In this document: one piece after another, positions 36,490 to 48,183 of the stretch | How the letters are laid out: every line of letters begins with the position of its first letter | Numbering within the stretch: position 1 is the first letter of the stretch | Notes under the pieces: generated by a model | What the model was told of the DNA's origin: nothing | Seen by the model: the letters and a program-made list of their open reading frames with translations, nothing else | Database searches by the model: none | Made by a program: the position numbers and the translations under genes | Assembly: GCA_963675035.1 (NCBI GenBank) | Contig: OY776111.1 | Location: 278,585,019 to 278,649,018 of the forward strand | Origin: Allygus modestus | Taxonomy: Eukaryota > Arthropoda > Insecta > Hemiptera > Cicadellidae | Direction of reading: 5' to 3' | Length of the DNA: 64,000 bases

Positions 36490-37270
36490 GTTATGCCTTA
36501 GTAGGTTCGAAAGTAGGTGGGCTTTAAAGACTTACTCAAATTTTTGCCCCTTGCCTACTATATGGTAACCCCAGGGCTCTGAGCCGGAAGTATCCCATCC
36601 CTCAGAGCCCTGGGGTTACCCCTATTATATTCTCTTAAACTTAACTCTCTTCAAAGACAAATTTTAAACAATGGTTATTCTGAGAGGTATGTTTATATGT
36701 TGTAAGTACTTATTTTTCAGGGTGTATAAATTTTGGTTATTCACCTAATATACTAGACTCTAGAACGAACTGGAATGTGGTAGACCAGTTGAAGTATTAA
36801 TGTGGACCTAGGTGAGGTTTGTTAAGTTACTTGTAGTAAATTACTCTGCGACATGTTACAAATATGATAATGTTTGTTTAGATTCCAACCAACGAGAATA
36901 CTTTTACATTTTGGTCTTACCGGATACTGCACCAGCTTTTTCCCTGGCAATAATTTGAGCCATAATTATTGCCTGATTCTGACTGAAGTTGTGCTTTAGT
37001 AGGCCAGAAGTAAGTGGGCTTTAAAGACTTGTTCAAATATATACCTATTGCCTATAGCCTATTTATATCCACATCAAATTAACAACACAGAATTCAAAGA
37101 TACATTGTTTGCACAATGACTATTCTGAGAGGAATGTTTATGTGGTAAGTAGTTCTTTTCAGGACGAATAAATTTTGGTTCTTCACCTAAATAGGCCTAC
37201 TAGATTCAACAATAAACTGGAATGAGGTAGGCTAGTCGAAGTATTAATGTGGGCCTAGGTGAGGTTAGGT
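36490..37270. repeat. Diverged tandem duplication, about 490-bp period
   Basis: GTGGGCTTTAAAGACTT, ATTCTGAGAGG(T/A)ATGTTTAT, AATTTTGGTT.TTCACCTAA and GAAGTATTAATGTGG appear in the same order in 36500-36830 and 37000-37270. The first copy contains the palindrome at 36564-36620; the second does not. No coding frame. Confidence 0.75.
36554..36630. mobile_element. 57-bp palindromic insertion
   Basis: Perfect 20-bp arms (36564-36583 and 36601-36620, starting GGTAACCCCAGGGC) around a 17-nt loop. Flanks CCTACTATAT and CCTATTATAT agree at nine of ten bases. The paralogous site in the second copy of the 490-bp duplication lacks the palindrome. It could equally act as a transcription terminator-like hairpin, but the empty site favours insertion. 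Confidence 0.65.
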
Positions 37271-40200
37271 GAGTTACTATTAATTAATTAATTCGGCACC
37301 TATACTGCCTATTATGGTGGTATTACAAATCCTCGCTTCATCCTATTACGGGACATAGGAGCGTATACCTAGTTTCCATAGATGTCTCGCTTACTCCGCT
37401 GGCAATTAAATGTTCCCGCCATTAAATATTATTTCCTACTACAATTGCTACGGTACAGCTTTGGAAAAATATTTTAACTGTTATCGGTATTTTATTGACC
37501 GTAAACGACGATTATACCGCATATTATCGGCCAAACTGCGATCAAGCCGTAAACGAATACTAGAACATGTTTTTTTTAAGGCCAAAAACGACTGAACCAT
37601 AAGTTGTTTGCTGTAGGCCTAAATGAAAATCTAGCCTCGCTTTAGTGTTTGAAAAAGGCAACCAGGACGCTTATCGGCCGAAATAGACAGCCGACACTGC
37701 GTTTTATAGGCCCAAATCGGCAACTACCGTGCAATTTTACCACGTTACCGTGTTCTATCGATTCATCGACTTGTGATACTGGCCAAAAACTACGACTGAA
37801 CCTTGTTCTGTTAGCCGCAAATGGCAATCGGATCAATAGTGGTTGAATAACTTCGATATTGTTTTGTGCTAACTGTGAACTCTTTGTAAAACTCACATTA
37901 CCGTTACGTCCGGTCTGTATATCATTTCCAACTTCAAATCATTTCCAATTTGAAGGAAAGGGGGACTTCAACTACTATTTCCGGGCCCGCCATGGCCCTG
38001 CACTTTTTACTTTCTACTTCTACCTTAACTTATCACATGGCCGCTGTAACATACATATAACGTCTAAAATCGAAGAATTTGATGCAGTATTTATTAGAAC
38101 TAGTGGCTTAAAGGGGCTATAGCCCCTAACATATATGGTTTTTGTGCAAGAGGGGAATCACAGCTGATGATCATTAGTTCATTTTGCTTATTAATAAAAA
38201 CACTGTAGTATATTTCCATGAGAAAATCATTGGATCTTTGAAGTCCAGTGGGGCGTAGCCCACGTAATTTTTGACATTTCTGATATTTTTCCCACCATCC
38301 TTGGCCCTCAACCTTTAAAATGAATCGTCATAACCTAACTTACTTCTTCCTAGCTCGAGATATTTCGTGGGGACCGATTCGCTTACGGAATTAAATATTA
38401 AGATTTGCACAAATTGTTCGTTTCAACAACGAGGGTACGGAGTGTTTGTTTGGAAATCTGCTTCCCTCACGCCAGCATGTTGTGAGGCAACTTGTTTTTC
38501 CTCCCAAGTAAATTATATACCCAAGGGTGGTATGTCGTATTTTTAGAAAGTACTTATAATTTGCTCAAGTGTTTTGACGCAGAGAAATAATGAACTTTTT
38601 ATGTGGTAGAGTTATTTGAGTCTGAAGTACTTGCCTAAATACCAGCGCGTTTCCAAATCATAAAAAGACTCAAATAGCCGTGTCCCCGCGGGTCCCACGA
38701 GAGTGAAAGCCGCGGGCAGCGCGCGACGATGGTGCGGTGTTGGAAGTGTAGGGGCTCTATCAAAGGACGCGATCCTCGGCGGTAATTCCCCATTCACGGC
38801 GGCACACGACATTGACCCGCCCAAGGCGCTTAAATTGTTATATCAAGGGTTTCACTTTCTTTTTGAACTTTGTATGAATATTCATAAGAAAATATTCGGC
38901 CGGAGAAAGGGTTTGGGGAAAGGTTGAGAGTGAGATGAGTGTTAATGTATTTTCGTGGCATTCCTGCACTTTGTTTACACTCGGATTACTCGTCTCGTAG
39001 ACTCTCGATTAAGAAACAGTTGGCCTTGATACATAAATATTATTTCACTCATAGTTCGCCAAAGAAATTGGTGCGAGTGTGTGTCGGCTTCTTTACTAGA
39101 GTTTGTGGTTAATTTAATGGTAATTGTACATTTAATGAAATTAGTCCAACTAAAACTAGAATTTTAACAAAAGATTCGGAGGAACTTCTTATATTTCGTA
39201 AGAAAGCAACTAAATCGTTGGCGAATGTTTTTATTAAAATACCTTAAGACCACTTTGATCTTGGTCACAATTTAGACCAGTAACTCCAATACTGTAGACA
39301 CATATTCTATTCTTTTAATACAGTTGTGATCGCTTCGTTGGTTGTATCCCTCAATAATTGTTTATAACTAAATAATTAGGCCTACATCCAAGCGAATATT
39401 TTGTACCCAAGCGAATATTTTTAATACCCACAGGACCCTCCCCCCTTGTGACTTTTGTTTTTGGGCAAGAATGTCTTTTAATAAGTCAAATATTAAGGTA
39501 TTTTATCTATTTAATTTCATGCGAAAGATTTATAAATACAGATTTCTTGCATAACACTTCTTGCCTAAATTGAGTTCAGATTTCATGAAGAGAACCCACC
39601 CCTTATGTTAAACCTTTTATAGTGAACAATACAACTTTAAACCTTAGCAATGCCGAGCAAAATCTAATTGACCTTATTTATGTACTGTGCTGTACAACAA
39701 ATTTGTTAGTTATATTTCACATGAGTTAGATACACATTTCTATGCAGTGTCGAATGTTTTAATCTAAAGAAAACTCGTTTGTATTGTTCAATCTATACTT
39801 TTTCAACAACAAAGTGCGTGGGAGACGTAATTTATTTAATGTATGAAAATATTAATAGTAATAATAATTGGAGTAGGGATTTAAAATGCTTACAACTTTG
39901 TTTTATACTTTTAATGTGTGATAAAGTATAATGAAATAATAATCACGTTTTATTATTACGGGTGATTCGGTAATACAGTATTTCACAACAGCAAAAGCTT
40001 TTAGAGTAACAACGTTAAATGTCACGCGCCACCCGCATGATAAATATTGTATATTTTTCCTTTTCAGAGATTAGCTCTAAATTTGGGTCTTTAATACCAC
40101 TTTTTTAAATGGGAGATGTAATCGCACGTTTTCTTTAGATTTTCTGGCTCAAACATCGAGCATTGCGAGACCCAGAGACTGATGTAATCGAATCACTTTG

Positions 40201-40723
40201 TTCGCCACAAAGTGCACAACTAGAGTGGTCCGGCAATATTTTACTGGTTGTTACTTTAGTTGTTTATTGTACCGGAACGAAACTACAAGTGGCGAGACGT
40301 CTTGGTGGACAGATCTGGCCAATTTGTAAAATATCCGAGCGTGTGCACTCCACTGTAGCGGCTGCCACTGGGCGGATTATCACACGTGGGGTCTCACGGT
40401 GTCTGGGAGATTATATATTCCACACCGAATGGTAGCAATCTTTTGTCTAGTTCACAATATAATATTGTGTCATATAATTAACTGTGGCGTAACGCCGGTG
40501 TATGCAGCGTGAGAAAACGGTTGTGATATTTCGCCGGGGAAAAATGTATTGGACAATATGACTCGGCCGTTGTCACGCTACGTCTCAAGGTTTTCAGGTT
40601 GCAGGATCAGTCGGCAGTCGTTCACCCCGCAATGAGCTGGCTGCACAGTCTGAATAGTTTAATCCGCGTCGTTCATTCAATTATAAGTATAGGCTACCTA
40701 ATCTATTGGTTTTTGTTTTGTTT
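37271..40723. other. Long intergenic stretch, no gene recognised
   Basis: Short ORFs (up to 90 codons at 40163-40435) lack family resemblance. A GC-rich patch at 38680-38830 (CCGCGGGCAGCGCGCGACG) may mark a promoter or untranslated exon. A family-3 scrap lies at 38443-38505 (GCTTCCCTCACGCCAGC). GTGGGGCGTAGCCCACG at 38249 resembles a retroposon tail. Confidence 0.3.
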
Positions 40724-40872
40724 TTAGCGAATTTCCCCTATCATTAACGAATTTCCCCTATAGGGAAGAAGCTATTACCGTAGGTCTCATGGTAATACTT
40801 AAGCCCCAGACCATGATAACTTTTTGTTTTGAGGTCCCCAGATGCCAAAAACACTATTCGTTCAAATTTATA

Positions 40873-40947
<75 letters not shown>

Positions 40948-41925
40948 CCGTGAATGCGATAACTTGAGTAAAAAACGCCCGATTTCGATGAAATTTGGCT
41001 CAAATGTGTAAAAAGACATTCATGACTAAGTTCGAAAACCAGAAAAATCGGACCATGGGAAGGGGGGTTTATGGGGATTTTAAATTTTCCAAAAATCAGT
41101 TTTTTGCATTTTTCACCCTAAAATTTTTAAAACACTTAATTTTGGTTTAGACCATGTTATAGAGCTTAAAAAAACAAATAATATGGTATTTTGAATTATT
41201 AACCTAGGTTAAGTGGTTGCGGAAAAAATCCAAAAAAACATGCTCATAAAATCTCCCATGTTAATCTTATGGGAAAAAGGTTTTTGGCTTTTTATTAGTT
41301 AATTTTACTTTAAACTTCACATTTGCTTCTACCAATCACTTCAGCTCCACAAAACAATCATTTTAATGTTTAAATTGTGATTCTACGTCCAACCGTTGCA
41401 AAGATATTCAAAGTGCTAAACACAGTACGTTGTCCAATGTTATCCTTATGGAGAATAAATAAAATTTGATATCTCGATTATTTATGAATGTATATTGATG
41501 AAACTTGGTATGTGGCTTCACGTTGTACTGGTATATTGATATTTGCACAAGAAATAAATGTTTTGTTGGTTGTCCCCGTAGCAGCTAACCTGCATACTCA
41601 GACCTAATGTTATTCTTATGGAGAATAAGTAAAGTTTTATATCTCATTTAATTATGAACATAAATTAATACAACTTGGTAAGTAGCTTCACCTGGTTCAG
41701 TTATATTGATGATTGCGTAAAAACTCATTTCTTATCTTCCTCGTTGCAGCAAACCTGCATACTCAGTCCTAATGTTATTCTTATGCGGAATAAATAAAAT
41801 GTTATAAATCACTTATTTATGAATGTATTTTTGTCAAACTTGGCAAGTGGCTTTATATAGGAGTGAGAAACATATAAATGCATTGGAAATTCGCTGAGTA
41901 CGCAGGTTTGCTGCGACGGGGGGTA
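40724..41925 (+). mobile_element. Family-1 repeat, copy 12 (subtype I), duplicated start
   Basis: The first 17 bases (TTAGCGAATTTCCCCTA) occur twice, at 40724 and, slightly changed, at 40744, separated by TCA. Then come a normal subtype-I body, a TA microsatellite of about 75 bp (40862-40937), the core and three modules, ending GACGGGGGGTA. Confidence 0.9.
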
Positions 41926-43836
41926 TTAATTAGTACGGGGGAGACCGGCCACACTCGGTGATAATTGATTCGTATTGTGGGTAAAAAAGATATCCACTCT
42001 TTGTGCAATCTTTATTCAATGGTTCTGGTCACTGTTTTCAAGAAATCATTTGTTGATACTTTACCTCGGCTATCATATAAGATTTATACGATCGCCGCTT
42101 TACCTTGTGTTTAAGAGCTACTTTGTCAGTTCATTGGTTAATTTATTCACATTTTATGATTCTTTTGTTGAAATTTAAAACTCCATAAGCCCAATGTTAA
42201 TATTTCCAATTTTCAAATGATAGTTTTAACAAAATATAAATTTTCTTGGGGTTGAGGTGTTTTAAAAATTGACTTGTTAAGTCCAAAGCCCCCAATTCCA
42301 AGGTTTTGGCAAAATCGTCCCACTGGATTCCGAGATAAATGTTTCAAACAAACAGACAGACAGACAGACATTGCTCGTATTAGAATGTAGGATTTTGACA
42401 ACAAAACTATAGCTACCCTAATACAAATTATTTAATATTAGCCCACTTCAAATTCCAACTATCTGCAGTGTGTTACAAGTGCTTCATAAGAGCAAAACTG
42501 AAGGTAAAATTACCAACGGAAAACACCGATGGGAGTATAAAGTTTCCCAGAGTCCCACAACCGAAGTTTAACAATGTTTTCAATTCCAACTTTTGGATGA
42601 ATTAATAAACGCGAAACCTCTGAACTTGGCATTTCCCTCGACGTATGCTTTGATTACTTAATTTGCTAACCGCATTATGAACAAAATTAGAATATTTTTA
42701 TTTCGTCATGTCCACCTTTAATTGTTTTGAAGTAGTTTTAATGTCTAGTAGTTATTGTTGATGCTAATACATTCATAACAACCCATGACTTTTCTACCTT
42801 TTAAAACACAATATTCATTTTTCATCGAGCGCTATCCTGAGGCCACCATTGCTCCCCCAAGGCCGCAATAAATATACCTTGTGTATCTCTCTCTCTCTCT
42901 CTCTCTCTCTTAGTATATATAGTGCGGCTTTGGCTCCCCCATCGCTTCTTTTTCGTGTAGCTTGTGATTGCATTTGAATGTATAGGTTTGGAATTATAAT
43001 TACAAAATGAGTGACGAAATATCCCGTTAATTTCATACGTATGAACATGCATGATAGCATGATGATATTGCTATTAATTTTTTAACTTGCCCCTTGTGAG
43101 CTCTGCTCACTCTGGATATAAATTTAGCATTGTATCCCTGTGATCAGGTTGTAAAGCATTATCCAGCAACCACATATCACCTTTTGCCGAGTGTACGGTG
43201 CACGAGGACTGCTCACGACCGTCTGTCGGCCTACTCGGGCTTACAGTAGGGATTGTGGTGACCACTCGGACTGGTGGTTAACATTTACCCTAAAGATTAA
43301 ACTGTAAACACATGTGACGATGGTGAATGTGAAAGCTTCGATAGAGAAATGCCAGAGACGGCGGCACGGCAAGGTCCGGGCGGTTACCCTTGACATTATC
43401 GCGGGGCGGTGTTGCGGTGTTGCAGCCGTAGTCTACCAGAACTTCACTGCTGGTACGTACCGCCCTTCAGGTACCATGCCACACCGACACCGGGGTGATG
43501 TGCTGTGAGTCACGCCCTGACTTGATGTAAAAGTCATATCAAATTGTATATTTTGATTTGTCATAAGACAAATAAATGCAGTGACAAATTCAAAGAAGGG
43601 GGCTGCAGCCATGTCATATAACTTTACATTCGAAATTTATATTTGTTATACAAAAAGCGAAACCTAGGAGTGGCGTACATAGGCAAAAAGAAAAAGTAGA
43701 TTATCCTTTCGTGGGCTTTAGTTGGTCAACAAATAATACTAGGATTATCGCCGTTGGGGGCTTCGCCCCCAAACCACCTGTTGGAGTTCACTTTTTAAAT
43801 CAAACTCAACTATTGTAGTTCATTAACCAAAGAAAA
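41926..43836. other. Intergenic, with a retroposon tail, a (TC)n run and a CpG-rich patch
   Basis: A minus-strand tail at 42220-42390 carries the CAGA microsatellite (42353-42371) and TGGATTCCGAGATAAATG, typical of a LINE/SINE 3' end. (TC)n lies at 42886-42911. The patch 43150-43510 is GC-richer and has an open 64-codon frame from 43314 (43320 in a better start context), ending near a possible donor TG|GTACGT at about 43451; an exon is possible but unsupported. GTTGGGGGCTTCGCCCCC at 43753 is another retroposon end. Confidence 0.35.
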
Positions 43837-44632
43837 TACCCCCGTAGCAGCAAACCTGCGTACTCAGCGAATTTCCAATGCATATATATGTATCTTAATA
43901 CCACATAAAGTCACATACCAAGTTTCATTAATGTACATTCATAAATAAACGATTTATGACATTTTAATTATTCTCCATAAGAATAACATGGCGGCTGATA
44001 ATGCAGGTTTGCTGAAGCAAGGAGTACAAAAAATGGGGTTTTATACAAATATCAGTACAACTCATGTAGGTAAAGCCACATACCAAATTTCATTAATTTA
44101 TTTTCATAATGAAGGGAGATAACACGTTACTTATTCTCCATAAGAATAACATGGGGCTGAGTACGCAGGTTTGCTGCTACGGGAGCCATTGGTAAAAAAT
44201 TGTTTTTTTGAGCAAATATCAATGGTCCACAACCAGATGAAGTCGTATACCAAGTTTCGTCAGTATACGTTCATAAATAAGCGAGATATAAAATTTTTAT
44301 TTTCTTCCATAAGAATAACATTAGACAACGTACTGTGTTTAGCATTTTCAATATCTCGGTAACCAATTGACGTAGATAAATGATCAAAATACCAAATTGT
44401 GTATTCTTTTAAGCTGAATCCAATGGGAAAAAAAGAATATTTGACTATTTAAAAAATGATATGTAAAAAGTTCAAAAAGTCCACTTTTGGGGTACAAAAT
44501 CTCCCCCCAAAATACCCCTTCGGATAGAGCGATCTGGCTGGTTTTCGAACTTAAAGTCATAAATGTTGCTTTACACGTTTATACCAAATTTCATCAAAAT
44601 CGGATAATTTTTACGAGAGTTATCGTGCTCAC

Positions 44633-44720
<88 letters not shown>

Positions 44721-44844
44721 TTTCGAACGAATGGTGTTTTTGGGGTCTGGGGACCTCAAAACGAAAAGTTATCATGGTCCCGGGCCTAGGTCTTACCATG
44801 CCGACTACGGTAATAGCTTCTTCCCTATAGGGGAAATTCGCTAA
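43837..44844 (-). mobile_element. Family-1 repeat, copy 13 (subtype II), first of a triplet
   Basis: A full copy from TACCCCCGTAGCAGC to TTCGCTAA with two inner modules. The microsatellite is CA then TA (44635-44716). It is nearly identical to the next two copies and differs mainly in microsatellite length, so they arose by recent local duplication. Confidence 0.92.
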
Positions 44845-45225
44845 AATGCACAACAATGACCTTTGGTGAGCACATTAACACCTACAGAGGCGGTCCCATA
44901 TCGGTTCGATATCGAAACTTTTGACCAACCGGCTGCTTGTTAGTTTTATCGAATGAACTCTCGACTACGATGGTTGTTTCAAGGTGAATACAAGCAAAAA
45001 ATTAAGTGCTCACTCAATCAAAGTCAATCAGATATAAATACGAAGTTGTGGTTACAATATTAAATTGGAGTTCTATAAATGGATTTACGTGTAAAAAAAA
45101 ACAAAAAAACAAAAAATTAGACTTCAGTTCACGACAGAATTATAGTAACCTAACCTAACCTAACTCCGCAGAGCGATGTATGGTGGCTGTTCGTTGTGCA
45201 AATTACAAATAAATGAATTTGTAAA
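44845..45225. repeat. 381-bp spacer, first copy
   Basis: Lies between family-1 copies 13 and 14 and is repeated with no difference that I could find at 46222-46602. It includes CCGATATC-like inverted half-sites (CGGTTCGATATCGAAAC at about 44901) and AACCTAACCTAACCTAAC (45147-45164). Confidence 0.9.
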
Positions 45226-46021
45226 TACCCCCGTAGCAGCAAACCTGCGTACTCAGCGAATTTCCAATGCATATATATGTATATTAATACCACATAAAGC
45301 CACATACCAAGTTTCATCAGTATACATTCATAAATAAACGATTTATGACATTTTAATTATTCTCCATAAGAATAACATGGCAGCTGAGTATGCAGGTTTG
45401 CTGAAGCAAGGATCACAAAAAATGGGGTTTTATACAAATATCAATATAACTCATGTAGGTAAAGCCACATACCAAATTTCATTAATTTATTTTCATAATG
45501 AAGGCAAATAACACGTTACTTATTCTCCATAAGAATAACATGGGGCTGAGTACGCAGGTTTGCTGCTACAGGAGCCTTGGGTAAAAAATTGTCTTTTTGA
45601 GCAAATATCAATGGTCCACAACCAGATGAAGCCGTATACCAAGTTTCGTCAGTATACGTTCATAAATAAGCGAGATATAAAATTTTTATTTTCTTCCATA
45701 AGAATAACATTAGACAACGTACTGTGTTTAGCATTTTCAATATCTCGGTAACCAATTGACGTAGATAAATGATCAAAATACCAAATTGTGTATTCTTTTA
45801 AGCTGAATCCAATGGGAAAAAAAGAATATTTGACTATTTAAAAAATGATATGTAAAAAGTTCAAAAAGTCCACTTTTGGGGTACAAAATCTCCCCCCAAA
45901 ATACCCCTTCGGATAGAGCGATCTGGCTGGTTTTCGAACTTAAAGTCATAAATGTTGCTTTACACGTTTATACCAAATTTCATCAAAATCGGATAATTTT
46001 TACGAGAGTTATCGTGCTCAC

Positions 46022-46097
<76 letters not shown>

Positions 46098-46221
46098 TTT
46101 CGAACGAATGGTGTTTTTGGGGTCTGGGGACCTCAAAACGAAAAGTTATCATGGTCCCGGGCCTAGGTCTTACCATGCCGACTACGGTAATAGCTTCTTC
46201 CCTATAGGGGAAATTCGCTAA
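45226..46221 (-). mobile_element. Family-1 repeat, copy 14 (subtype II), second of a triplet
   Basis: A full copy. Its start is 1377 bp before the start of the next copy. Microsatellite at 46024-46095. Confidence 0.92.
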
Positions 46222-46602
46222 AATGCACAACAATGACCTTTGGTGAGCACATTAACACCTACAGAGGCGGTCCCATATCGGTTCGATATCGAAACTTTTG
46301 ACCAACCGGCTGCTTGTTAGTTTTATCGAATGAACTCTCGACTACGATGGTTGTTTCAAGGTGAATACAAGCAAAAAATTAAGTGCTCACTCAATCAAAG
46401 TCAATCAGATATAAATACGAAGTTGTGGTTACAATATTAAATTGGAGTTCTATAAATGGATTTACGTGTAAAAAAAAACAAAAAAACAAAAAATTAGACT
46501 TCAGTTCACGACAGAATTATAGTAACCTAACCTAACCTAACTCCGCAGAGCGATGTATGGTGGCTGTTCGTTGTGCAAATTACAAATAAATGAATTTGTA
46601 AA
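46222..46602. repeat. 381-bp spacer, second copy
   Basis: Same sequence as 44845-45225, again between two family-1 copies, including the telomere-like CCTAA run at about 46524-46541. Confidence 0.9.
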
Positions 46603-47397
46603 TACCCCCGTAGCAGCAAACCTGCGTACTCAGCGAATTTCCAATGCATATATATGTATATTAATACCACATAAAGCCACATACCAAGTTTCATCAGTAT
46701 ACATTCATAAATAAACGATTTATGACATTTTAATTATTCTCCATAAGAATAACATGGCAGCTGAGTATGCAGGTTTGCTGAAGCAAGGATCACAAAAAAT
46801 GGGGTTTTATACAAATATCAATATAACTCATGTAGGTAAAGCCACATACCAAATTTCATTAATTTATTTTCATAATGAAGGCAAATAACACGTTACTTAT
46901 TCTCCATAAGAATAACATGGGGCTGAGTACGCAGGTTTGCTGCTACAGGAGCCTTGGGTAAAAAATTGTCTTTTTGAGCAAATATCAATGGTCCACAACC
47001 AGATGAAGCCGTATACCAAGTTTCGTCAGTATACGTTCATAAATAAGCGAGATATAAAATTTTTATTTTTCTCCATAAGAATAACATTGGACAACGTACT
47101 GTGTTTAGCACTTTCAATATCTCGGTAACCAATTGACGTAGAGAAATGATCAAAATACCAAATTGTGTGTTTTATTAAGCTGAATCCAATGGGAAAAAAT
47201 AAAATTTGACTATTTCCAAAATTATATGTAAAAAATTCAAAAAACCCATTTTTGGGGTACAAAACCCCCCCAAAATACCCCTTCGGATAGAGCGATCTGG
47301 CTGGTTTTCGAACTTAAAGTCATAAATGTTGCTTTACACGTTCATACCAAATTTCATCAAAATCAGATAATTTTTACGAGAGTTATCGTGCTCACGG

Positions 47398-47455
<58 letters not shown>

Positions 47456-47579
47456 TTTCGAACGAATGGTGTTTTTGGGGTCCGGGGACCTCAAAACGAA
47501 AAGTTATCATGGTCCCGGGCCTAGGTCTTACCATGCCGACTACGGTAATAGCTTCTTCCCTATAGGGGAAATTCGCTAA
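46603..47579 (-). mobile_element. Family-1 repeat, copy 15 (subtype II), third of a triplet
   Basis: Left two thirds nearly identical to copy 14. Toward the middle it switches to a different variant (CATTGGACAACG and GAGAAATGATC in place of CATTAGACAACG and GATAAATGATC), so the unit boundary probably falls near 47070. The microsatellite is pure TA (47401-47452). The right flank ACAAAATAAAG differs from the spacer. Confidence 0.92.
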
Positions 47580-47637
47580 AACAAAATAAAGTCAAATTAA
47601 ACAGAAATAAATTGCAGACCTCAAACAGTAAGCAACA

Positions 47638-47712
47638 AAAGTAGGATTCAAACCCATGACCACATGATCTTGAATCACCTGACAACATATCCACTGGGCT
47701 ACCGCGGGCCCA
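47638..47712 (-). ncRNA. tRNA-derived SINE head or tRNA pseudogene (Leu-CAA-like)
   Basis: Read leftwards: a TAGCCCAGTGG A box (47691-47701), an anticodon-arm-like TGATTCAAGATCA (loop TTCAAGA, anticodon CAA), a short extra arm, and the B box GGTTTGAATCC (47644-47654). Spacing fits a tRNA gene. The acceptor stem (GGGCCCGC against the bases after TCCTAC) does not pair well, and B-box changes argue for a SINE head or pseudogene rather than a working tRNA. It could be transcribed by RNA polymerase III. Confidence 0.5.
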
Positions 47713-48183
47713 TCAAATTTATCATTCGATAGAACAAACAATCGGTTGATTACATTTTCCAATATCGAAACAGACGATATTCGCGATATTGGACCTCCCG
47801 TGTAGGCGATAATGTGCTAACCTTGTTTTGTAACAGCTGATTTATATAAACCTCATGTGAGCAAATTAGTATCGTCTACACGGGCGCTTTTTTAAATCAG
47901 CTGATACAAACATGTGGTATTAGCCTAAGATAGTGTGCTTTCATTAAACGGCTTTCCAAAACTGTACACATTTAAATGGGCCATAATACTCAAAATTACT
48001 TCTTCTCCGATGAATAGCGGCTAAACGGATGGTCGGATCTTAAATCTGACGAAAAATCGTTAGTTTGTAATTAAATCTTCTACAACTTTTGTATTTAACA
48101 TTTTTTGCCATCTCTTACCATTTCCGTACAAAACGCGCTCGAAATGTAAAAATTGGAAAATAAATTGATCAATTTTATTAGTA
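47713..48183. other. Unassigned intergenic sequence
   Basis: Contains two inverted CAGCTGATTTATA/TAAATCAGCTGAT stretches (about 47836 and 47894) and no reading frame of note. Confidence 0.3.

Noticed and set aside
36564..36620. Palindrome as a Rho-independent-type terminator
   Set aside because: Eukaryotic context, no T-run after the stem, and the duplicate copy lacks it. An insertion is the better reading.
43314..43508. 64-codon ORF as a first exon
   Set aside because: A possible donor exists near 43451, but the peptide has no recognisable feature, so it is mentioned within the intergenic entry only.
45226..47579. Treating the tandem copies as LTRs of one retroelement with the spacer as its body
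   Set aside because: The repeated units have no TG...CA ends, primer-binding site or coding sequence between them, and the same unit occurs alone at many other places.
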